This document shows, piece by piece, positions 25,507 through 37,952 of a stretch of DNA of 64,000 nucleotides. Every line of letters starts with the position of its first letter. Positions within the stretch are counted from its first letter, which is position 1. Made by a program: the position numbers and the translations under genes. A model generated the notes under the pieces. That model had not been told where the DNA came from. It did not search any database and saw only the letters and a program-made list of their open reading frames with translations. The stretch is from Ancylostoma caninum (Eukaryota; Nematoda; Chromadorea; Rhabditida; Ancylostomatidae), in the NCBI GenBank assembly GCA_037903475.1, contig JBAJFG010000400.1:124001-188000 (forward strand). The letters are read 5' to 3'.

Positions 25507-28500
25507 ATCCGCAAAAGCTGAGCGGAACGCGATGGTGCGGAGCAAGGAGGTCTGGAGGATGGCAAATGGAGCTGACGAGAAGGGCTGAAAGAAGTGCACG
25601 TTCACCTCAAACAATTAGTCCCAATTAGCATCGACACTAAGCAATTCAGTGGAAGTTGATCAGAAATGCAATTTCCCCCGGTTAAGCAATAATTTCCGAA
25701 GCACTATTACCTTTCCCACGACCATGGAGAGCGCAAGGGGACCCAGATTTTATATGTTTACATGACTCTGACTTTCAGCTCTTCTCCCCCAGATTTAAGC
25801 TTGTATGGCTCACGACTTTACACGACTTCTTCACACCGTTTCAGAGTAGACAATATGGTATAAAAAAAATTTCGCAATAACGCAAAAAATAAGAAGCTAT
25901 TTGTGGGTGTCAAATCGTGTAGAATTTCAGCATGATGTCCTCAGCCGCCAGTATTCAAGCCAAAATTCAGGGTGTGCGCAAGCACGCGACAGAACCCACA
26001 AACAGAGCTGTATCTATATCCTGCCGTTGGCTTTCTATAATATGTATCTATGTGTATGGCTGTTGGCCTGCATTCATTCCTGGTCCTAAAACGCTTCGTT
26101 TTACTCGCGAATCCTCACCTCAGCTGAGGGATTGATAAGCACCACCGAGAAGAGATGAAGCCGCCCATAAATCCTGAGTCGTCGACTTCCTCAGATCAAA
26201 GTGATGCCATTCATTCAAGAATTTCGTCACAGAAGTCAAACAAAGTGGACGTTGAGGATAGAAGTACAGCAATTCGTGTCTAGGAAACTCGTTCTGAAGT
26301 AGTGAGAATGCTACAATATGTACAGGGTGGACGAATGTGTGGAACTCAGAATCAGAATCAATCAGGGTTCAAACAAACACCATTAACGTCATGCAAATTT
26401 AGGCAGAAAATTATTGGAAAAATAAATCTCACGGGCAAAATTGGGCTTGTATCTAGTCGGCAATCGGGCATTCCTCATCTAAATTCAGTATTCGGCATGT
26501 TCATTAATTTCGCTACTGGATATACTATCCCACGTAAGGTGTGCATTCTAGGGTTGCTATCAGGGTTTGATCAGTAAAGCTCACTGCATTTCATAAAATG
26601 ACTCAGGTAGAAAGGCAAAGGCAAAATATGCACTAATCCAAGAGAAGATGGAACATCGAAAGGAAGTGAGAGGCAAGCTGAGTGAGCCAACGAAGTGGGA
26701 AGAATTCAAGCACACTGCTCCCAGGCAAGGAAAACGTTGCGGGCGGGGATTTTCGGACGCCTGAGGAGGTTCGAGGTTCGAGGTGGGTGGGACGAATCGA
26801 TGAAGCAGCGCCATAATTGCTCCACCCCGCTGAGATATCCGGCCATTGCACAGAGAAAATGGCAAATCTCCGAGAAGCACAAGCAGCGCAAGGAGGGTGA
26901 ATAATGAGCACAAAGTAGCGAGTCGTCGTGTCTCCCTGGGTGAGGCAAAGGGGCGCATGCCGACGGCTCTGAGGGCTGTCATGCGTGCACGGCGACTGCG
27001 AGCCGACGACATCGACCTTGCCGCTCCCTCGGATTCTATTAACTTTTTAGGGAGGATTTTGCCACGGTCGCGAAGAAGCGGGTATAGCTGTTGACAAGAA
27101 GAGCGCCAGCAATCTAATAAATTCAGTAAAGGACGGGGAAACATAAATTTTAGGGTAATTCAACACCGCGTAATGAAAACGCGCTCTGAAGATTAGGACC
27201 GCTGGCTGCCTTTGCAAAGCTGCAATTGATCCCCTTTCCAATGGATTACTTCCTTGCATGTGTTTCTACTGTATACGATGTCTGGACAGCTTTTGGGAGA
27301 ATCGATCACTCTCTTGCTGACTTTTCCTCAAAGACAAGTAATTATGTATTGCTTCGAAGTTGAACCGCAAATGTGGAAGAAACAAATCCCTTGGACTAAG
27401 GTCTCCGAACGCATCTTTGCAAGAGGAATTCTCAAAAGCGGGCTCGAATCGGAAATTTGCAGCAGCTACCGATGGAATTCTGCAGCTAAAAACTGATGAC
27501 GTCTTTTAAAGCTTTTGAGGAAATGCATTCAGAGTTCTGAGCAGTTCACGAATGTGAGCAAATAGGACAAGGATAATAAAAAAATTTTCACTCATTCAAA
27601 GGCAGCCCCTGTTCAAACTTTCGTGTTTGAGATTTTGCTGGATTTCGGGATTTTGGGGGACCCAGAACTCATATCGATCGGTGAAATGGTGTGAAACACA
27701 CGGGATGTCCACGTGGCACGATTTTTCCGACCTCCAATCGTGCATCCCTTGATATTCATGGGTCCCGCCATGCGAAATTCGACCACGTTTGCGCAAGTGA
27801 TCGATCTGCGTAAGCAACGTGAGTCGTTGTATTCGTTTCAACATTTGTGATGCGTTGACAGTGCTCGTCGCCCCTTGCACTTTTGCCAATTGATGACCGC
27901 GTAGCTCACCGGTGAGCCGCGCCTTCTTTCGCATGCTCTAGTTTGAGTGATCACTAGGCCCTAATGATCTCAGCGGTCAAAAGGTGACGTGGTAGTATTT
28001 CTAAGTCAACGTGATTATAAAAACCCGCACTGGAGTTTTTTTTTTTACAAAGATGTGCAGCAGGGAAAAGAGCCAGGACTTGAGAAAATGTGAAAAAAAA
28101 ACGCGAAAAAGGACGCGGTAGTTAATTGGTTAGACCAGTACCGAGAATTGCTACTTATGCTGCCTTTTAATAGGACGCGATGAGTATTTTTGCTAGCATA
28201 TCTGTTTGATAGAAGAACAATACAGCAAACAGGCAGAAAACCAAGGATGATTGCGAAGATCATGTGTTCCGACGGCAACACAAAATTTTTTTCATTATTG
28301 TAGGATGTGTTAGTAAAGGCAAGCACAGATTAAATAGCGAAGAATACGCTAATCACGAGTATAGAATTGACCGTGTGTTTCAAAATTGTTTAATGAGTAC
28401 CATGATTAGCATTGAAGTTAATAAAAAAAGATCTGGGACAATAGATTATGAGCACTTGAGAAGCTTCTCTATGACTTAGTTTCTGGAGATCTCTAGCATG

Positions 28501-28980
28501 CTTGCTTTCTTGATTCAAACTACAGTCGAACTGCTGACACAAGAGAATAGTCTACACTGACGTAACTCTGCCTTCCTTTCCAGTTGCATTATATGTATAA
28601 ATTTGAAAATCCAAATCGTAGCTGAACGGGAGGAGATTCCCTAAATTAACAGAGAAAAGAGTGCCATTGAGTGTTGCAATGGTTCGAAAAAAAGAGATAG
28701 TTATTGAAAACATCAAATGAAGCCCTCAGAATGGAGCTATCATTGTTTCGTCGCAACTGGCCTGCGAATCTCGTCCTCAAATGCAACGATGTGCGGAATA
28801 TTCCTTTGTCAGCTTCACGCTCTTCTTTTTACGCATACTTCCACCAATCCGGTTGAGGTCTTCTGAGTACATGTCCGAAAAAGTTGAGAAATCAAAACGC
28901 AAGGAGTACGTTTTACGAAACTTGAATCTTCGCTGTCGCACGCACCCATGTATTATGCTTGCGAAATAATATTTTTTCAA

Positions 28981-31900
28981 GGAAGAAAAACAGGTGCTGT
29001 CACCCTTTATTATTGTTCAACTAGATCCTACTCTTGCCCTTTTATTATATATCACCCTGCTCCTGGTCTCATATATCATCCCTGATACCATGGGTCAGTG
29101 TTATCTCCAGGGTTACATGACGTTTCTCACCTACGGATTAACTCAGAGCAATAGCATTAGAGCAGGGGTGAGGTGTCATCAGATCGCTATGGAGCGCCTC
29201 ACGAAGCGATACCTACATACTCAGACACTTTTAGGGGACCAGCCACCTTTATAAATCTGACGGACCGCGTAAGGAATGGAAATTCGTCAGCAATTGTGCG
29301 CGGGCGGCCAGTTTCTGATTGGAAGCGGACCACTCTGAAGTCCGCCGCCGGACCAGCAGGCAGGAGAATGGGTGTGCCTGACCAGGAAACGGGAGATCTG
29401 AAGTTTGTCTGGCCAGTTTACGGCTGAGCCGACGTTTTCAGATGTTTTATGAACATTTTACGGGGCAACATCCGAGCCGGCTTAATTTACGGGTATTGCC
29501 TGATCAGAATCCCAGACTCGCTGTTTCCTGACCTGCAGCTGCGCACCCATGGCTAACGGGCCCGTGCTTTTTGGAATACGCTACGCTTACAACCAAACAG
29601 TACAGATCGCATTCAGATTCATATCTATTTTATTCCATCAGATCTCCCCATAGTAATGAGCAGTACTAATACGGAAATTCTGCCTTCCAAGTTATGAGTC
29701 ATTCATAGGTTTTTTCTTCTTCAAACTTCGCTTTTTAGCTGGAAAAGACAATCCTCGCATGACGAGCTGGGAGCATGTAACACAAATTTTAGATCGGGTA
29801 AGAAAATAAGGGAAGAATTCGCTCACATACTTGGCCTATCTACTCATGTAGGCCGTACATTGGTATCTGCAAAATATAGCATTGCTTACCATGAATAAAA
29901 ATTATCAAAACAGGCAGATGCTTCTCTACAAGGTACTACTGGTCCTATAGTAAGCCTCAAAGGCAGTGTTTCACCTCAGAAATCGTTCGTGAGATTTGTT
30001 TAGTTACATTAAACCGAGCTGCTGGTACAAGCTGGTTGCGATAATTATTATCATAGCTGCTCCGTCTACAAAATAAGTAGCGTGGCCAGTGCGCTAAGAT
30101 AAGGACGGGTGTGCGGCTGGACCATCAAGATAATAAGGAGTGCTTGGGAGGTCCTCTAAAAATGCCTGAGTAAGTACAACATCTGAAGCAGTTCACGAGC
30201 TTGAAAGTTTATTACAACTTTTTGATTAGCTGTGATAATGAAAGTTGTAGGTAACAAGCGCCCTTAGTCCATTCGAAACTTTAGCCGGATGATGCCGATG
30301 GAATTCCAGAGGCGGGGCCTGGATTCGGATGGACTTCACGTGCTTATCTCACAAATTAAATCGGAATCCATGCACCATGCCCTTCAAGATTAGCTCTTAG
30401 GGCACTGCAGGTGCAACACCATGTAGTCTCCCGTCTCCTTATTTTTCAATATTTCGAATAGCTAGCTAAAACAAAAGGATTTTCATCCTAGTTTGTTGAC
30501 CGAGTAATATCTCAGACATATTCGATATCCAAATATTCGATATCGAGTGAAACGGATGTGAAATGTCAAGAAAAGAGCCTTCAGTCATGGCGAAAGGAAG
30601 GATCTTGAGCATCTCATTTTTTTCTTGACTATTTCGGATGAGCTTCAAAAATACGTATATACCAAACTGATTGAATTCTGCTCAATTTTTGTTCTGTCGA
30701 TACTCTACAAACACATACATACACTGCACATTATGAAACACATGAATTTCCTGATGCGTTAACAGTAAGTCAAACTCAAAATGCGCTTATTACATAGTAT
30801 GTATAAGATCATCTCACTTTTAGTGATTAGCATGCGAGAAAAGCAATAAAGTATGAAAAGCTGCAGCAGAGGCCCACCATATCCTCAGAAAACAAAGTTG
30901 TTTGACGGAACATGCCCATAAAAAGAAAAACGATGCTGTTCTTGCAGCCAAATCTTAGAAGAATAGAGGGAAATCCCTCACTAGGTTGCGACAAAGCAAA
31001 CGAGTTGGATGGATGGCGTTCTCGGAGGCAGGAACCAGTGATGGAATTCATGGACGTTCCCGGGAAGATTTACACGCTCTTCTATATCGGACGAGTACTG
31101 GTGAGAAATTGAGTACATTTTTTTCAAGCGATTCATTGACAATAGATGGGTGTAAGGCAGCAGGAGTTTTTATTCAATGACTCATAGAATGACCATGTGG
31201 CTAGAAGTGTATTTAATACATACAACACAAGACAGATGATAGCAACAATAGTAGGTCTGCGATACAACATGTTCTATTGAAAACAATCTGAAATATTTAA
31301 AGGCCTGATGAGATTTGTTTTGTTAATTTCTGAATTGTTCTTCATCAATAGAGATACAATGTCTTTTGCTGAGACTCAGGTATTGACTTCCTTCACGATT
31401 AACCAAAAAGTGCTGCCTTGTGGATGAATGGGCTTTAAGAAACGAAATTTTATCCATGTCACCCCTGTTAGTGGAAGTGACAAATTCGAAGAAATTGTTA
31501 GTTTTCATACTCAACTGAAAAGTTCGTCTAGACAGAAACATAAGGATTGTCCAAAACTCAAGTGATAAACCTAGGTGATAGAGTGGAGATCTGGAGTGGA
31601 AATGTGCTCATGGACGTGATGAACATACAAGTGCATTACAGCTTCGCTTCAATCACAAGTACAGGATGGCTGCATGGCAAACTATGGTTAAACAGGGCAT
31701 GATTTTTTTTTGATTCAAGAACATTCCCGGAATGTTGCTACGGTTCCGGTTCAGCCAAAACAGATGGGTTTTATAAGGGGAATGTAAATCCAATGACCTC
31801 TACCATTATTCCCTTGAGTTGCGTGAACAGTGTTCATCCATTTATACCTGGAGAATTTCTGGAGGGCGGGTAGTTGATGGTCTTCCAAGGAACCTGCACG

Positions 31901-33400
31901 AATCCCTCTACACAAAATACACTTACGCCCGCTGGGAGAAGGTGGCCTTGGCGAGTTATAGTCTGCACTCCGCTTCACCTCACTTGTACCTGCCACATGA
32001 GCTAATTCGCGATGATTTAGTAATTAAAATTATGAAAAATTCATTGCACTTTCGCGCCATTCCACAGAGCGAGAGTGCAGCGCCGGGAATCGGCTTCAAA
32101 TAGTTCTTCCACGCGATGTCTATGTTGAGTTGAAACACGAGACACGGCTGAGGCCATCGAATTAAGCAGAGCAAACAAAGGAGTACACGCAACATCCAAG
32201 CTTAGTAGGATTCACCATGTGGTGCTGGATCAACTGTTGTGAGTGCTGCGCTGCATCTCTGACAAGCGTACTTTTTATGGAAGAAAGAGCTTTCAGGCGG
32301 TTGTTCTCTTGTTTTAGTTTGAAAAATGAATAATAAAGATAGAAGTAGAAGAGGTGATATCACTAATATCAAACTTGAATATTTGTGGAGACACAACTTA
32401 TATGTTCTTTGTTTTTTGAACCTGGGCATCGTTGCACTAACTGACACTTTGCTTCTGGGCCGACCAGGTTGTTAAGCGGAAACTCTTATTTTCGACGGCT
32501 CGATTTTTCGACGTTAACGACTTCTGCAGAGTCCTGATAGTGGCGAAATGCTACATTCATATTCTGGACCACCAAATGCTATATCCCTCTTAGGAAGTCA
32601 CCGACATTATCCTACGCGCATCCGGAAATTCCTTGACAGAGCCAGACAAGGTACCACAAAGTCCACCAATTCAGTTTCTTTCGGATTATTTTTCCGAAAA
32701 TTGAGTGGTGGTTTAGACCAGAGGACACAGTTGCATGCAGTGATCCACCACTAGCAAAATCAGGCCTCCTATTCTCGCAACAAAATCCACCCCGGCTTCT
32801 GCGACGCTGACGTTTACAGTTATTTAAGCGAGAATATATTGTTCTTCTGGATTCTACTCCTTGATCTCAACCAGCTGGACTACCCATTTCGCATCTACGC
32901 AGATGTTAAAGTGAATGGTAATAGGCATAAGAGCGTGAACTCCCCCTCACGACAGTATTCGGAAGGGCATGGAGTTAGACGTCACCTTCTCACAGCCAGC
33001 TGTACTGTCACTCGAGAAGTGATTGAAGGATTACGTCAGGGAGGGGCGATTTCGAGCACTGCTTGTGTGAAACAAGTAGTAAATAAGGCGTAGCATCCCA
33101 AGTTTCTGGAGGAAGAAATTAGAAAATTGAGTGATCCATGCGGTTAGCCTGCACACTAGTGAACGGTTGAAGAGAAGGGAGAGAAGCTCTAGAATCTAAT
33201 TGATAGGCCATAAGAATTGATAGGCCATAAGAATCACTAAGCGACCTTGATTATACAGATACACATGTTCCTCATAAAAGTGAGGGAAACTTTTTTGAGA
33301 CCCTTCGTTTGCTTGGTACTGGGCAGTGCCAGATGCAAGGGTTGCTAGCCAAAGAGATGGGGAGGGGACATTGGGAAAAATGTCAACTCCGCGGATCCGT
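28981..33400. other. Stretch left of the RTE element: no gene recognised
   Basis: Several plus-strand ORFs look mildly coding-like (29173-29427; 31819-32103; 32839-33093), but none shows a family motif and no convincing splice chain joins them. An 18-bp tandem duplication (ATTGATAGGCCATAAGAA) lies near 33200-33235. I see no readable transposon ends. Confidence 0.4.
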
Positions 33401-33420
33401 GAGCCCTGATGGGATAGTAC

Positions 33421-36400
33421 TTCTTCTTCTTCTTCTTAGCGTTTTTCCCGTTTCGCAGCGGGGTCCGCATTGCTGATCTTTTGACGCCAGAGTGCTCTGT
33501 CGTGCGCTTGGTCGGGATGGATCCCAGCCGTCTTGAGGTCACCGTGTACGGTGTCAAGCCATCGTTGCTTTGGTCGTCCTTTAGGCCGCTTTCCTGGTAC
33601 CTCTACGTCGAAGCCAATCCTACAGACTTTGTCGCCATCAGCGCGAAGAACGTGACCAAACCATCGCAGACGCGCCTCACGGAGCTTGTCGGCTATCGCA
33701 GCTACCCCAAATCGCTGTCGTATGTCCTGGTTGCATATGCGATCTAGCTGCCTAAAGCCACCCATCCACCGCAGCATCCTCATCTCAGTGACACTGATTC
33801 GGCGTTCCATTTCCTTAGTGGCGGGCCAGCACTCGGCACCATACAGCGCGACAGGACGTACCACGGTACGGTAGATCTTCGACTTGAGCCGGTCTGGTAT
33901 GTCCTTGTCGCACAGCACACCGGTCAGCGAGCGCCACTTCAACCACGCAGCGGCGACGCGTGCGGTGATCTCATGGACGAGGCTGCCGTCTGATGAAACC
34001 ACTGAGCCGAGGTATTTGAACGTAGCGGCTCGCGGAAGATCCGTGCCATTAACTTTGATAGTGCCAGACTCGTGCTCGTCGGTGGTCAAATACTCGGTCT
34101 TCTTAACGTTGAGGCGGAGGCCGAACCGTGCCAGCTGGTCACTCCACGCTTGCGTCTGTCGTTCAAGTTCACCCTTGTCTTCGGATGCAAGCATTACGTC
34201 ATCCGCGTACAGCAGCGTCCACGGCGCTGGTCTGTGAAGCTCCTTTGTGATGGCATCCATGACTACGATGAAAAGAAGCGGGGAAAGGGCTGAGCCTTGG
34301 TGTACGCCCACGGTTATGGGGAACTCCGTCGATGTACCCGCGGCCGCCTGCACTTTACTCCTGTGATCGGCGTAAAGAATCCGCACCCATTCGATCAGCT
34401 CTTCGGGAATGCCGTGAAGCCGCAGAGCATACCAAATGACTTCGTGGGGGACGCGGTCAAAGGCCTTCTCCAGATCTAGGAAAGCTAGGTGCAATGGTCT
34501 TTTCTTTTCACGATGCTTCTCGATCAGGAGACGGGCGGCGTGGATGGCATCGGTAGTGCCGCATCCGGGTACAAAACCGCACTGGTTCGGGGATAGTTGA
34601 ACAATTTCACGAAACCGGCGATCAATGATACGCTCGAAGATCTTCATGGTATGCGACAAAAGACGGATTGGTCGATAGTTCGCGCAGTCAGCGGGGCTAC
34701 CCTTGCCCTTCCAGATTGGGATGGTAGTGCTTCGCTGCCAGTCCACGGGCACCTTCTTCTCCGCTATGACTAGATTAAAAAATTTCGTTAACCAATCAGC
34801 GGAGTTCCAACACTGCGACTTCCACAATTCTGCTGCCATATCATCTGGACCAGTCGCTTTGCCTGGCTTCATTCGCTTCAGTGCATACATGGTCTCTTCG
34901 ATGGTGATTGGCTGCACTGGTCCGGAGGTGGGCGGAACTTCTGGGACGGATGGATGGGCAAATTCTTCCGTCGAGACCTTCTCAAAATAATCCTTCCATC
35001 GTTGCATCACCTTCTTGTGATCCATCAGGAGGTGGCCTTGCTCGTCGTTGACGCCGTGAAACTTCTCGACGTCGTCTGCTTGGCGCTGACGCGATTTCGC
35101 GAGTCGGTAGATGAAGCGCTCACCGTCCCTCGAGTCTAACTTCTTACAGACTTCATCGTAATGAGCCGCCTTCGCTGCGGCTACAGCCTTCTTAGCAGCC
35201 CTTTTCGCTTCGCGGTAACTCCTCCAGTTGTCTGTCGTTTTATTGTCAAGGAAGGAGTGGTAGAGCCGCTTCTTTTCGCGAACTTTCGCCCTCACTTCCT
35301 CTGTCCAAAGCCAGGTCTTCCTGTCAATCTTCCTTCGATCAGGTCTGGTCGTGCCGAGTTCGGAGCGAGCAGTTGCGAGGACAGCATCAGTTACTTTTTG
35401 CCATGTTTCGTCGACGTTCGTGATGGGTGGCAACTGAATGTGAGAGATGACTGCTATTTCTTTCTCTCTTAATCTCCACCACTTGATTCGAGCCGGCCCA
35501 CATCGTTCGACGCGCTTCTTGTTTGGCGGCGTGATCTTCATTGTGCAAATTAGCGGCCGGTGTTGCGACGCGACCGTCTCATACGGTACGACTTTTGCAT
35601 CCGTGACGAGCTTCTGGTCTTGATACCTCACAAGCACGTAGTCGATCTGTGTCGTGTTGCTGCCGCTGTAGAAAGAGACGAGGTGGGATGGTCGCTTCCG
35701 AAATCTCGTGTTCGTTATAACAAGGTTATGAGACTCGGCGTAATCGAGAATGCGCTCGCCATCCTCGTTACGCACCCCGTATCCGAAGCCGCCGTGGCAT
35801 CTGTAGCCGTCCTTCGTCGATCCCACGTGCCCATTCAAGTCCCCTGCAATAATAACCGTATCTTCTGGTGGTACTGCAGCGGTCTTCTCATCAATCAGCG
35901 CCCAGAAGTCGTCTTTGGCTCGGTCTGAACATCCGGTCTGTGGGGCGTATGCCGAGAAAAAATGGATGCGCCTTTCCAAAGTGACGACAACAATCTTCAT
36001 AAGACGGTCGTCAAAACGCTCCACGCCTGCTATGGAATCCCTGAACCGTTCGGAGACAATGATGCCGACACCATTTCTTGTACCTGGGCTACCATTGTAG
36101 ACGATTTTGAATCCGCACCCGATGTCCTTGGATTTGCTGCCAGACCACCTCGTCTCCTGCACCGCACACAAGTCGATTCGACGGCGCTGCAGTGCTGCTG
36201 CCAGTTCAAATGAACGGCCTGTCAACGTGCCGACGTTCAAAGTAGCAATACGCGTCTTGGCCACGTTGTTATCCTTAACGACTCGCCTGCTTGCCCCCCG
36301 ATGCCGCCGTTCGCGAAGCATCGGGGACCCTCGCATATTATTGTCCACACTCACCGGGCCCCGCGAGTGGGCGTCGATTCCCGCGTACGCCGTAGCCTTC

Positions 36401-36861
36401 TTCTTGAATCCATTTGACGTCATGATCCATTAGATGTGACGTGGGGTGTTCGTCAGCCGGCCTGTCACTACGGCCTGTCGCCGGCATTCGAATGACGAGG
36501 AGAAGGATTCCCCCCGTGGACAAGGGACTTATTTGTTAGAGGCGGCCCCTACTCGCCTCTCATGCGCTTCCCAGTCGTTAGAATGCGAGCTTTTGGCCAA
36601 ATCCGAACTGCAGGATACAGCCCACACAAAGCATTTGCACACACCCACGCGCGTGAGTGCATGTTCACACTTATATGCCGGCCGTATGAATCGAATCCAG
36701 CACTGCCGAACTAAGGAGTCCATCCCCTAGATCTACCCGCGTCGCAGGGCAAGCGCATGGCTGCTTTTGGTCCGCGGTAAACCCCCTATCCGCCACCCGG
36801 GGTCGCGCCACGTAGCCTCGCAGCAAATCGGCTGGGATCCCTCGTAGGAGGGAGATCCGTG
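33421..36861 (-). mobile_element. Intact RTE-type non-LTR retrotransposon
   Basis: A full-length-looking element is flanked by the perfect 18-bp duplication gccctgatgggatagtac at 33403-33420 and 36862-36879. Similarity of the flanks extends a few bases further (gatccgtg). The minus-strand element has about 440 bp of 5' sequence, one 995-codon ORF, and a 3' end of only (GAA)n repeats directly after the stop codon. RTE elements typically have a single APE-type endonuclease plus RT ORF, a very short 3' UTR and a short tandem-repeat tail. The intact ORF and unmutated duplication suggest recent insertion. Confidence 0.93.
33436..36423 (-). CDS. RTE ORF: APE-type endonuclease plus reverse transcriptase, 995 aa
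   Basis: This protein nicks target DNA and copies the element RNA at the nick. The endonuclease spans about residues 57-300, with TLNVGTLTGR (Asn63), CAVQETRW (Glu90), SAYAPQTG (Tyr159), AGDLNGHVG (Asp195, Asn197), QIDYVLV (Asp261) and SQHRP (His288). All the usual catalytic positions are present. The reverse transcriptase spans about 560-820, with PIWKGKG, NYRPIRLLS, FLDLEKAFDRVPH (Asp650), GVHQGSALSPLLF and YADD (739-742). The C-terminal domain has RISVTEMRMLRWMGG and RWFGHVLR. There are no internal stops or frameshifts. The ATG at 36423 is the first Met after an in-frame TAA, and the TAA stop runs straight into GAA repeats. A smaller upstream ORF (36529-36723) is in the same frame but separated by stops. 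Confidence 0.95.
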   Translation of the reverse strand: MTSNGFKKKATAYAGIDAHSRGPVSVDNNMRGSPMLRERRHRGASRRVVKDNNVAKTRIATLNVGTLTGRSFELAAALQRRRIDLCAVQETRWSGSKSKDIGCGFKIVYNGSPGTRNGVGIIVSERFRDSIAGVERFDDRLMKIVVVTLERRIHFFSAYAPQTGCSDRAKDDFWALIDEKTAAVPPEDTVIIAGDLNGHVGSTKDGYRCHGGFGYGVRNEDGERILDYAESHNLVITNTRFRKRPSHLVSFYSGSNTTQIDYVLVRYQDQKLVTDAKVVPYETVASQHRPLICTMKITPPNKKRVERCGPARIKWWRLREKEIAVISHIQLPPITNVDETWQKVTDAVLATARSELGTTRPDRRKIDRKTWLWTEEVRAKVREKKRLYHSFLDNKTTDNWRSYREAKRAAKKAVAAAKAAHYDEVCKKLDSRDGERFIYRLAKSRQRQADDVEKFHGVNDEQGHLLMDHKKVMQRWKDYFEKVSTEEFAHPSVPEVPPTSGPVQPITIEETMYALKRMKPGKATGPDDMAAELWKSQCWNSADWLTKFFNLVIAEKKVPVDWQRSTTIPIWKGKGSPADCANYRPIRLLSHTMKIFERIIDRRFREIVQLSPNQCGFVPGCGTTDAIHAARLLIEKHREKKRPLHLAFLDLEKAFDRVPHEVIWYALRLHGIPEELIEWVRILYADHRSKVQAAAGTSTEFPITVGVHQGSALSPLLFIVVMDAITKELHRPAPWTLLYADDVMLASEDKGELERQTQAWSDQLARFGLRLNVKKTEYLTTDEHESGTIKVNGTDLPRAATFKYLGSVVSSDGSLVHEITARVAAAWLKWRSLTGVLCDKDIPDRLKSKIYRTVVRPVALYGAECWPATKEMERRISVTEMRMLRWMGGFRQLDRICNQDIRQRFGVAAIADKLREARLRWFGHVLRADGDKVCRIGFDVEVPGKRPKGRPKQRWLDTVHGDLKTAGIHPDQAHDRALWRQKISNADPAAKREKR

Positions 36862-36879
36862 GCCCTGATGGGATAGTAC

Positions 36880-37300
36880 AATTACAAAAATATTGATCTG
36901 AATATTAAGTGATTACTAATAGATATTCTAAAGATGAAAAATAAACAATAAAAAATACCATGTCCTAGCAGTTCCTTCATTATGAGCATCTCCAATGGGA
37001 AATAAATGAATAAGTAAATGAAAACAAAAAAATATACACATGCATTGTTTTTTATCCACTTTATAAAGTAATTTCAAGAACATCCGCGCCCGCCACTAGT
37101 ATTATTATTAAGGTGTTCGTGTCCATTGCGGCAGCTGCCACACTGCTGTGCAGCCGCTGATGTCGATCATTGGTATTTAGCGCCTGCTTATGTCAGATGT
37201 CCCAATGGACATCGCCAATTCTCCCCGAAAGAAAGAGCTCAAAAACGGGTTATTGCAGTTTTTGTGCAGAGACGTGTAGCCTGTCACCAAAATATCAAGT
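36880..37300. other. Short gap right of the RTE element
   Basis: AT-rich sequence followed by a moderately GC-rich segment. No gene or readable repeat end is seen. Confidence 0.4.
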
Positions 37301-37952
37301 CCCGTAGTAAAATGTCCAGTTCGACCATCGCACATCACTTTCAAGGCGATGATCACACTCCGCGTTGGAGAGGAGCATGGTGATCATCGCCACAGTGAAT
37401 CGGAGGGGCCGCACATGAAAAATGATCAAATGTACGTGTTTCACGTATTCCCACATGACTTCCGGGGCTGTTTTAGCGTGTGGCACAGTTAGGAACCATT
37501 GCGACTAACAAACTGGAACGAGAGCTACTTGTCAGAAGCACCAGAAGTACCTCTGCTCCTGACAAGTCGTGCACGTTCGAGCTTGTTCTGTGCTGTGGGG
37601 CGAAAATCAACATGCCTGAGTCCGTAGGCTCAGATGCATTCTGTGCAATTCCCGCACCTGATAATACGTACCTTCATACCATCACCATACTCTGAGTGAG
37701 ATGCTCCGAGTACTTCACTCGGCGTCTCCTCGCCGCGGACACTATCTAGTCGCCAAACGATGGCGATCATCGCCCTCCAGGGCGATGAGATCAGCGCTCC
37801 ACACGTACGTACGTGCTCGCGGCACCACCACGGATGGTGATGATCTTCAATTTTTCAGTGTTCGAATGTTGTCGCGCGTGCGATTATCGCCCCAAATGTG
37901 GCGATGAGTTGTGCAGGCAGCTGATCTCACAGCCGTGACACTTTACTACGGG
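37301..37952. mobile_element. Inverted-repeat element with CCCGTAGTAAA termini
   Basis: The left end CCCGTAGTAAAATGTCCA is mirrored at the right by TGACACTTTACTACGGG. Inner GATGATCA / CGATCATCGCC blocks also recur. The same terminus (GGCCCGTAGTAAACTGTCA) appears alone at 51676, showing that this is a repeated family. No target duplication is clear and no transposase is visible. Confidence 0.65.

Larger units (their letters stand above)
21357..28980. other. Long gene-poor stretch with homopolymers and repeats
   Basis: No gene is recognised over 7.6 kb. It has GC-rich patches at 22590-22860, 23200-23460 and 24430-24680. The patch at 24450-24680 shares short stretches (GCGCAACC, CCTTCCGC, ATAGCTACAATTA) with 58210-58700, so both belong to one dispersed repeat family. 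A tandem duplication of about 43 bp lies at 24785-24872. Poly-C or poly-G runs of 10-18 nt occur at 22705, 23797, 23993 and 25489. Two weak coding-like stretches (25932-26283 plus, 26581-27144 minus) are treated under findings. Confidence 0.4.

Noticed and set aside
33481..36730. Many plus-strand ORFs of 60-122 codons
   Set aside because: They are antisense shadows of the RTE ORF and its 5' region.
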